9,355 nucleotides of DNA from a bacterium (GTDB lineage: Bacteria; Patescibacteriota; Minisyncoccia; UBA6257; GWB1-50-10): positions 1-9,355 of the forward strand of contig JAKALF010000026.1 in the NCBI GenBank assembly GCA_021813265.1, read 5' to 3'. Within the stretch, counting starts at the first letter, position 1. Each line of letters opens with the position of its first letter. The notes under the pieces were generated by a model. That model saw nothing but the letters and a program-made list of their open reading frames with translations. It did no database searches and was not told the DNA's origin. Made by a program: the position numbers and the translations under genes. This document shows, in pieces, positions 1 through 4,625 of this stretch.

Positions 1-24
1 TTCGAGCAGAGTTGTATAATTCCA

Positions 25-117
25 CCAATATCAAACTTTCCGATTTTTGCCCGACCGATTCGGCCGCGCGAAGCGCGGCCAATCTTCTCGGCCAAAAATC
101 GGAAAGTTTAATACTGG
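25..117. repeat. 93-bp near-perfect palindrome abutting tRNA-Leu
   Basis: Long inverted repeat. A perfect 17-bp arm at 33-49 (AAACTTTCCGATTTTTG) pairs with 93-109. Outward it continues to 25/117 with two mismatches. Inward the arms stay similar apart from small gaps down to a perfect 8-bp GC stem, 62-69 with 73-80 (GGCCGCGC/GCGCGGCC), around a 3-base loop. On the minus strand this tip reads as a UUCG-type loop. The outer edge coincides with the CCA end of the adjacent tRNA gene. It could act as a terminator or processing hairpin for the tRNA transcript, or be a palindromic REP/MITE-like repeat. Neither strand has a clean U-tract after the stem. The bases left of it (1-24) hold nothing I can support. 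Confidence 0.85.
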
Positions 118-199
118 TGCCCAGAGAGGGACTCGAACCCTCAAGAGTTTCCTCACACGATTTTGAGTCGTGCGCGTATACCAATTCCGCCATCTGGGC
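115..199 (-). tRNA. tRNA-Leu (anticodon CAA)
   Basis: Read on the minus strand this is a complete class II tRNA of 85 nt including an encoded CCA. The acceptor stem GCCCAGA/TCTGGGC is a perfect 7 bp. The anticodon stem CACGA/TCGTG (156-160 and 168-172) encloses loop CTCAAAA, giving anticodon CAA at 163-165, which reads the Leu codon UUG. A long variable arm (GAG-GAAA-CTC) and the T-arm GAGGG-TTCGAGT-CCCTC follow. The long variable arm and the CAA anticodon together fit leucine rather than serine or tyrosine. It diverges from parA. I could not identify a convincing promoter for it between 200 and 285. Confidence 0.95.
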
Positions 200-261
200 T
201 TGATATATCTTTGGTAATTTTGCCATAAGTAAAAATGATAGTAAATATAAGCTGTTTAGGA

Positions 262-267
262 TATAAT
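262..267 (+). promoter_or_regulatory. -10 element of the parA promoter
   Basis: A perfect TATAAT lies 18 nt before the parA ATG. It predicts a start near 274-276 and a leader of only about 10-12 nt. No good -35 box is visible at normal spacing, and no Shine-Dalgarno sequence precedes the ATG. Confidence 0.55.
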
Positions 268-285
268 AGAGAAAAATGATCTCGT

Positions 286-1242
286 ATGGCTCGTGTTATA
301 GCAATTTTTAATCATAAAGGGGGAGTGGGAAAAACCACCACAGCCGTGAATCTCTCGGCGTATCTTGGTATGCTGGGATACAAGACGCTCCTTGTCGATT
401 TTGATCCGCAATATAATGCCACCATGGGAGTTGGAGTTCGCCACGCTTCTCATGAAACCATATATCACGCTCTTCTCGGAGGAAGAAAACCGGAGGAGGT
501 TATAAAACAAACATATCTCGCTAATCTATATATCATTCCCGCGTCGGCGGATCTTTCGGGGGCCCTCATTGAGCTCGTTACTCTCCCCGAAAGAGAATGG
601 TATTTAAAAAAGTTTGTTGATCGTATAGAACATACATATGATTACATTCTCATTGACCTTGGTCCAAGTTTAAATCTTTTAACGATTAATGGTCTTCTCG
701 CGGCTTCCGAGGTCATTATCCCTATTCAATGTGAGTTTTACAGTCTCGAGGGGGTAAACCAGCTTGTCAAAACTCTGGAGCTTATAAAAAACAACATAGG
801 TCATGATATTAAGATCGGAGGAGCTCTCCTTACCATGTATGACAAACGGGAAAAACTCTCGCGTGAAGTCGCGCGTGAAATTAGAAGGCGGTTTCCCTAT
901 AGCATCTATGAAGTTGAGATTCCGAAATCGGTCGCTCTCGCGGAAGCTCCTCAATATCAGAAACCCATTATGTTATACGCTCCCCAGAGTTCCGGAGCGT
1001 TAGCGTACGAACGTCTCGCCCGCGAAATCGTTACCCAAAGCGGAGCCCACATTCCAAATCATAACAGATTTGTTGAAGAATCATTAGACAAAGAGGAAAC
1101 CAGAAACATGGTTTCTGAGGAAGAAAAGTTCCCGCCTCGCTCTCTTGTTACGGACGTTTTTCAATATGAAACGGAGAACGGAGTGCCTCTCCCTCTCATC
1201 ATCCACTATCACGAGGATGATCGTACCTATCCCGACTATTGA
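286..1242 (+). CDS. parA: ParA/Soj-family chromosome partitioning ATPase
   Basis: A cytoplasmic deviant-Walker ATPase that binds DNA non-specifically and, with ParB, moves or segregates the origin region. Visible motifs are the deviant Walker A KGGVGKTTT (residues 11-19) with signature Lys11 and Lys16, Walker A' LLVDFDPQ with Asp38 and Asp40, and Walker B ILID ending at Asp124 followed by GPSL. The Soj-type end of the fold, Y.P.SSGALAYERLAREI, is complete near residue 250. The protein is 318 aa against about 250-260 for typical Soj. The extra 65 residues (about 254-318) are polar and acidic (EESLDKEETR, SEEEK, HEDDR) and look disordered. This start is the one that places the P-loop about 10 residues in, as is usual. 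There is no Shine-Dalgarno site, and a TATAAT lies 18 nt upstream. parB lies downstream but is separated by about 320 bp and terminators, so the two are probably transcribed separately. Confidence 0.95.
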   Translation: MARVIAIFNHKGGVGKTTTAVNLSAYLGMLGYKTLLVDFDPQYNATMGVGVRHASHETIYHALLGGRKPEEVIKQTYLANLYIIPASADLSGALIELVTLPEREWYLKKFVDRIEHTYDYILIDLGPSLNLLTINGLLAASEVIIPIQCEFYSLEGVNQLVKTLELIKNNIGHDIKIGGALLTMYDKREKLSREVAREIRRRFPYSIYEVEIPKSVALAEAPQYQKPIMLYAPQSSGALAYERLAREIVTQSGAHIPNHNRFVEESLDKEETRNMVSEEEKFPPRSLVTDVFQYETENGVPLPLIIHYHEDDRTYPDY

Positions 1243-1266
1243 AATTCACGAGAGCGATGGTATAGT
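1239..1266 (+). promoter_or_regulatory. Strong promoter overlapping the parA stop codon
   Basis: TTGAAA (1239-1244), a 16-bp spacer, then TATAGT (1261-1266) preceded by TGG, which makes an extended -10. Each hexamer matches the sigma-70 consensus at five of six positions. The predicted start is near 1273. No convincing coding sequence follows before parB at 1567, so it points to a non-coding or leader transcript. Confidence 0.6.
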
Positions 1267-1279
1267 AAATAACGGTTTG

Positions 1280-1500
1280 CGTCACGTGGATACTTTTGTT
1301 CCGAAGATTCAACGGTATCCGGCCGGTACGGCTGGGTTTTTGCGAACACGAGCGATTATGTGATCGTGGACTAATGTATGTACGTGCATTCATTTTTCTA
1401 AAACAGAGGTGATTCGCTGTTCATAACACATTCCCGGTTTTGAGTTGTTCTTTATATCATTATTTATTTAATTATGTCTCTCAAAACGTCGCGTGGATAC
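1280..1500 (+). repeat. Two copies of CGTC(A/G)CGTGGATAC, possible parS-like sites
   Basis: Copies lie at 1280-1293 and 1487-1500, 207 bp apart, 13 of 14 bases identical. The first contains CACGTG, the core of the classical parS site (TGTTNCACGTGAAACA type), although the flanks differ. The second reads CGCGTG at that position. A further half element in inverted orientation, GTATCC, sits at 1315-1320. The position between parA and parB makes a ParB-binding role attractive, but the match to known parS is only partial. Confidence 0.4.
1317..1341 (+). terminator. Probable terminator downstream of parA
   Basis: The stem ATCCGGCC (1317-1324) pairs with GGCTGGGT (1330-1337) with two G-U pairs around loop GGTAC, followed by TTTT. 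The stability is moderate. Its 5' side overlaps GTATCC (1315-1320), which can instead pair with GGATAC at 1288-1293. Confidence 0.5.
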
Positions 1501-1508
1501 CATGTATG

Positions 1509-1533
1509 AAACAGAGGATTGGTCCTCTGTTTT
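1509..1533 (+). terminator. Rho-independent terminator upstream of parB
   Basis: A perfect 10-bp stem AAACAGAGGA (1509-1518) / TCCTCTGTTT (1523-1532) with loop TTGG and a U-rich tail (TTTTAGTTTGT). It ends transcription from the parA side just before the parB promoter. The 5' arm also occurs at 1400-1409 (AAAACAGAGG), which could compete for the 3' arm. Confidence 0.75.
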
Positions 1534-1552
1534 AGTTTGTCCCTTATTTGTG

Positions 1553-1558
1553 TACAAT
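1553..1558 (+). promoter_or_regulatory. -10 element of the parB promoter, leaderless start
   Basis: TACAAT ends 8 nt before the parB ATG at 1567, so initiation would fall at or within 1-2 nt of the start codon. The -35 region overlaps the T-rich tail of the preceding terminator and is weak (TTTAGT at 1531-1536). Confidence 0.5.
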
Positions 1559-1566
1559 ACCTATAT

Positions 1567-2508
1567 ATGTTAGGAAAAGGATTAGAATCGCTGATTCCCC
1601 CTCAAGGAAAAGGGTCGCGTGAAGACCCCGGTTTTTATATTCCAAACCGTAATTTGGGAAAGGAAGACCAAAGAATGACTCCCATACCCCAAAAAGAAAT
1701 CCAGCCGAATCATCAGAAGCATAGGAAGGAACATGAGTCGGTTTTTCATATTGAGATTGAAAAGATTCACGCGAATCCCTATCAACCGCGAAAATGGTTT
1801 GACGACAACGAACTTGGGGAGCTTGCCGAATCCATACGAGAATTTGGCGTCATTCAGCCCGTTATCGTTTCCAAGTTGGTAAGGGAGACGGAAAAAGGAA
1901 CTGACGTTGAGTACCAGCTTATCGCCGGAGAAAGACGTCTTTTAGCCTCAAAGAAACTCGGGTTTGAGAAAATTCCCGCGATTATACGAAGAGTTGATTC
2001 CAAACAGAAAGAGCTTGAGATGGCTCTTATAGAAAACATCCAAAGAAGTAATCTCAGTCCTTTGGAATTAGCGAGAAGTTTCGCGCGTCTTTCTGATGAA
2101 TTTGGCCTCACGCAGCGCGAGATAGCGGGACGTGCAGGGAAAAGCAGGGAAACGATCGCTAATACCATGCGTCTTTTGCAACTCCCGCCCGAGATCCAGG
2201 AGTCCTTGGAAAAAGGAGAGATAAATGAATCTCAAGCGAGAACGCTACTTGGTATTTCTAACGTCCAATATCAAAGAGAAGCTTTTAGGAAACTTCTTTC
2301 GGACAGTATGAGTGTTGAAAAATTGCGCGTGGAAACCAAGCCAAAAACCGTTGATCCGGAACTCCATCATTGGAAAAAACGCTTTGAGGAGTTTTTTGGA
2401 GCGGCGACACAAATAACAAAACGGGGGGGAAGAGGGAAGATTGCCATCCATTTTCACTCGGATGACGAGTGGAGAGGAATTCTTGGAAAGCTTTTTCCGG
2501 AGGATTAA
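1567..2508 (+). CDS. parB: ParB/Spo0J-family chromosome partitioning protein
   Basis: The DNA-binding CTPase that loads at parS and forms the partition complex moved by ParA. The protein is 313 aa from this start. It begins with LGKGLESLIP, the conserved ParA-contacting N-terminus, which is why the ATG at 1567 is preferred over one 16 codons upstream (1519) that falls inside the terminator. A low-complexity linker rich in charged residues and Pro covers about 15-58. The ParB N-terminal domain follows, with NPYQPR (70-75), the box I region ELAESIREFGVIQPV, and the CTP-binding box GERRLLAS (121-128). Next come ENIQRSNLSPLE (156-167) and a helix-turn-helix around 181-206 (LTQREIAGRAGKSRETI). A C-terminal dimerisation domain occupies about 264-313. 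There is no Shine-Dalgarno site, consistent with a leaderless mRNA. The stop overlaps that of convergent rel. Confidence 0.95.
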   Translation: MLGKGLESLIPPQGKGSREDPGFYIPNRNLGKEDQRMTPIPQKEIQPNHQKHRKEHESVFHIEIEKIHANPYQPRKWFDDNELGELAESIREFGVIQPVIVSKLVRETEKGTDVEYQLIAGERRLLASKKLGFEKIPAIIRRVDSKQKELEMALIENIQRSNLSPLELARSFARLSDEFGLTQREIAGRAGKSRETIANTMRLLQLPPEIQESLEKGEINESQARTLLGISNVQYQREAFRKLLSDSMSVEKLRVETKPKTVDPELHHWKKRFEEFFGAATQITKRGGRGKIAIHFHSDDEWRGILGKLFPED

Positions 2509-4199
2509 CGAATTGTTTTATATCTCACTTCTTTGGTTCCGGGAATTTTTTTGAGACGTACAAGTAATTTTTGTAATTTTTGTTTTGACGGAATGTCCGT
2601 ATGAATGGTAACTATGGAACACGCGGATTGTTTATCCGTCTCGCTTTTTAGATAAAGGATGTTGGTTTTAAGTTCGCCAAACATTGATGTTATGTCTTTC
2701 AAATATCCTACCCTGTCTTCATCAGTTATTAAAAGTTCAAGATGAGGTTTTATGGGTGTTTTGGAAGGCGCTTTAATTCCTAAGGAGTTTTTTATGCGTT
2801 CTTTAGCTCCCGAAGTTTGGACGAATCTAAGCCAGCTTTCTGATGGTTTTTTCCCGCGTTGAATAACAATTTCCACCGTGTCGCCGGATTGAAGAATGTG
2901 GTTTAGGGGAACAATTTTCCCATTTACTTTAGCTCCCACACACTGGTTGCCGATCTCGCTGTGTATTCTATAGGCAAAATCAACGGGAGTGGCGCCCGAC
3001 GGAAGATCGATAATGTCGTTATCGGGAGTTATTACAAAAATACGATCTTTGAAAAAATCGATTTTGAGGGATGTGATAAACATATCATGATCTCCAAAAC
3101 TTCTCTGCCAGTTTCTTAACTGTTCAACCCATTTGCGTTCGCGCTTGTTTTTTACGCCCTCCCATTTTTTAAGGCGCTCTTTAGAAACACGTTCTTGTTG
3201 ATACGCCCAATGGGCGGCGATACCGAGTTCCGCTTCCTCATGCATTTCTTTTGTGCGTATTTGAAATTCCGTTATCCTATTATCCACGCAGAATACCGTG
3301 GTGTGCAGACTGCGGTACCCGTTGGATTTGGGACGGGAGATGTAATCTTTTATTTTCCCGGGAAGGGGAACCCATATTTGATGAATAATACCCAGTACCG
3401 CGTAGCAATCTTCGACGCTGTCTACCATAACGCGAAGCGCGACAAGATCGTATATCTTTTGAACATCCATGTCGTATCGCAACAGTTTTTTATAGAGACT
3501 TGAGTAGCGTTTCGCGCGGGCATCTAGGGAGATGGGTTTTATGTTATGTTTTAATAGAAGTTTAGTTACGACGGGTTTGACCTTCAGAGCATACTGTTTT
3601 CTGTCTTCGTACGAGTCTTTAAGGGATTTCGTGATCCACGCGAATTCTTCGGGGTATAGATAGGGAAAGGCCAAGTCTTCAAGTTCTCCCGAGAGTTTTT
3701 GCATTCCAAGGCGGTACGCGAGGGGAGCGTAGATTTCCATAGTTTCCCAGGCTACGCGTTTTCTCTGTTCTTCGGGGAGAAACGCGAGCGTTCTCATATT
3801 ATGGAGTCTGTCGGCGAGTTTAATGATGACTACGCGGAGATCTCTCGCGAAGGAAAGAATAAATTTTCTTACATTCTCGATTTCATTTTGTTTTTCCGTA
3901 TAACGGGTATCCTTAAGTTTAGAGAGTCCATCAACGAGAAACGCGACTTCCTCTCCAAAGCGTTTTAGAAGATCTTTACGAGTATATAGGGTGTTCTCTA
4001 CAATATTATAAAGAAGAGCCACCGCTATGCTTGATTCGTCAAGTTTCCATTCATGCACGGTCTCCGCGACACGAAGGGAGCGCGTGAAATACAAGTCTCC
4101 ATTCGTATGAATGTTATTTTGGTACGCATCTTTTGCGAATATATAGGCTCGATACACGAGGGAATCTTTGTCGGGATATGTTTTAATGAGGGGACTCAT
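2505..4199 (-). CDS. rel: RelA/SpoT-family (p)ppGpp synthetase, hydrolase-degenerate
   Basis: Long RSH alarmone enzyme of 564 aa. Order: HD hydrolase-like domain (about 18-140), synthetase (about 225-335), TGS (about 386-446), a short linker, ACT (about 487-562). The synthetase looks intact: Asp251 in YDLVALRV, DCYAVLGIIH (264-273), KIKD (282-285), NGYRSLHTT (293-301), Glu311 in EFQIRT and GIAAHW (326-331). In the HD domain the metal ligands are lost: the usual HP is R40-S41, the HD pair is Y64-N65 and ED is E68-N69. Only LADRLHNMRT (Asp130) is kept. I therefore infer ppGpp synthesis without hydrolysis. TGS and ACT are nearly adjacent, so the usual helical and zinc-finger/CC portion is missing. 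I chose the ATG at 4199 because a -35/-10 pair ends 6 nt before it; an in-frame ATG at 4247 would put that promoter inside the gene. The N-terminal sequence before the domain is short either way. Confidence 0.92.
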   Translation of the reverse strand: MSPLIKTYPDKDSLVYRAYIFAKDAYQNNIHTNGDLYFTRSLRVAETVHEWKLDESSIAVALLYNIVENTLYTRKDLLKRFGEEVAFLVDGLSKLKDTRYTEKQNEIENVRKFILSFARDLRVVIIKLADRLHNMRTLAFLPEEQRKRVAWETMEIYAPLAYRLGMQKLSGELEDLAFPYLYPEEFAWITKSLKDSYEDRKQYALKVKPVVTKLLLKHNIKPISLDARAKRYSSLYKKLLRYDMDVQKIYDLVALRVMVDSVEDCYAVLGIIHQIWVPLPGKIKDYISRPKSNGYRSLHTTVFCVDNRITEFQIRTKEMHEEAELGIAAHWAYQQERVSKERLKKWEGVKNKRERKWVEQLRNWQRSFGDHDMFITSLKIDFFKDRIFVITPDNDIIDLPSGATPVDFAYRIHSEIGNQCVGAKVNGKIVPLNHILQSGDTVEIVIQRGKKPSESWLRFVQTSGAKERIKNSLGIKAPSKTPIKPHLELLITDEDRVGYLKDITSMFGELKTNILYLKSETDKQSACSIVTIHTDIPSKQKLQKLLVRLKKIPGTKEVRYKTIR

Positions 4200-4205
4200 A
4201 GATAT

Positions 4206-4234
4206 ATAGTACGAGGGAGAAGGGAGGAAGACAA
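4206..4234 (-). promoter_or_regulatory. rel promoter, leaderless start
   Basis: On the minus strand: TTGTCT (4234-4229), a 17-bp spacer, TACTAT (4211-4206). Only 6 nt separate the -10 from the ATG at 4199, so the transcript should begin on or next to the start codon. Its -35 box lies 6 bp from that of the divergent groES promoter. Confidence 0.5.
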
Positions 4235-4240
4235 ATACAG

Positions 4241-4268
4241 TTGACACCTATAAACGCATGGATATAAT
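4241..4268 (+). promoter_or_regulatory. groES-groEL promoter (consensus sigma-70 type)
   Basis: TTGACA (4241-4246), a 16-bp spacer, TATAAT (4263-4268). Both hexamers match consensus exactly. It predicts a start near 4275 and a leader of about 46 nt that carries the CIRCE-like operator. There is no sign of a heat-shock sigma promoter, so control would be by repression. Confidence 0.85.
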
Positions 4269-4280
4269 AGAAATGCGAAA

Positions 4281-4307
4281 TTAGCAGTCAAAGGTCGTGT
4301 TTGCTAA
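4281..4307 (+). promoter_or_regulatory. CIRCE-like HrcA operator in the groES leader
   Basis: TTAGCAGTC, nine bases, GTTTGCTAA. This is exactly the 27-bp geometry of CIRCE (TTAGCACTC-N9-GAGTGCTAA). The outer TTAGCA/TGCTAA arms are perfect, with three substitutions at inner positions. Its location just downstream of the predicted start, in front of groES, is the classic site for HrcA repression. No hrcA gene is in this window. Confidence 0.75.
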
Positions 4308-4320
4308 TAATCCATAATTT

Positions 4321-4620
4321 ATGAAATTACAACCCTTATCAAACCACGTTCTCCTCGAACTCATCGAGGAGGACACAAAAACCACCAAATCAGGCATCGT
4401 GCTTCCTGATACGGCGGAAAAGAAAAAACAAAGTAAAGGCACGGTTATCGCGATAGGTCCGGGAAAAATGAGCGAGAAAGGGGATCGAATCCCTATGTCC
4501 CTAAAGGTCGGCGACAAGGTGCTTTTTAAAGAACCCTGGTCTGAAGACAACAAGATGGAAAGCGACGGGAAAAAGCTTTTTCTTGTTGAAGAAGATGATG
4601 TTTTGGGAATTATAGAATAA
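4321..4620 (+). CDS. groES: Co-chaperonin GroES (Hsp10)
   Basis: The 99-aa co-chaperonin that caps the GroEL cylinder as a heptameric lid; full family length. It begins KLQPLSNHVLLELIEED, typical of the first beta strands. The mobile loop KTTKSGIVLPDTAEKK (about 20-35) carries the hydrophobic IVL that docks on GroEL. Then come KGTVIAIGPG (39-48), VGDKVLFKE and the C-terminal EEDDVLGIIE, all standard. It is the first gene of a two-gene operon, with the groEL ATG 5 nt after its stop. Its own start has no Shine-Dalgarno sequence; the leader immediately before it is AT-rich. Expression is probably under HrcA-type repression through the CIRCE-like operator upstream. Confidence 0.97.
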   Translation: MKLQPLSNHVLLELIEEDTKTTKSGIVLPDTAEKKKQSKGTVIAIGPGKMSEKGDRIPMSLKVGDKVLFKEPWSEDNKMESDGKKLFLVEEDDVLGIIE

Positions 4621-4625
4621 ATCAT

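Larger units (their letters stand above)
1243..1566 (+). other. parA-parB intergenic region, possible ncRNA or partition site
   Basis: Gene-free stretch of about 320 bp. It contains a promoter at its left edge (1239-1266), a CACGTG-centred sequence (1283-1288), and a 14-bp element CGTC(A/G)CGTGGATAC present twice in direct orientation (1280-1293 and 1487-1500, one mismatch). It also contains an inverted half copy GGTATCC (1314-1320), a weak hairpin terminator (1317-1341), small hairpins around 1347-1368 and 1373-1390, and a very AT-rich tract (about 1448-1480). A second terminator (1509-1533) and the parB promoter close it. Short frames crossing it have no start signal and no recognisable product. 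A transcript from about 1273 to 1341 or to 1533 is plausible, but it matches none of tmRNA, RNase P RNA, SRP RNA or 6S RNA that I could recognise. Confidence 0.5.

Noticed and set aside
12..203. 63-codon open frame on the plus strand
   Set aside because: It crosses the palindrome and reads antisense through tRNA-Leu; the PREGLEPS-like peptide is the usual artefact of antisense tRNA translation.
1145..1393. Short open frames on both strands over the parA end and intergenic region
   Set aside because: No ribosome binding site or recognisable product; they overlap parA or the hairpins out of frame.
1487..1556. DnaA boxes and an oriC in the parA-parB gap
   Set aside because: CGTGGATAC and TGTGTACAA each miss two of nine consensus positions and are not clustered; kept only as an alternative reading of the repeat.
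1519..1566. Upstream ATG that would lengthen ParB by 16 residues
   Set aside because: It lies in the loop of the terminator, and family N-termini begin at the LGKGLESLIP motif.
4200..4247. Upstream ATG that would lengthen Rel by 16 residues
   Set aside because: The added residues match nothing in the family, and the best promoter for the gene lies inside this stretch.
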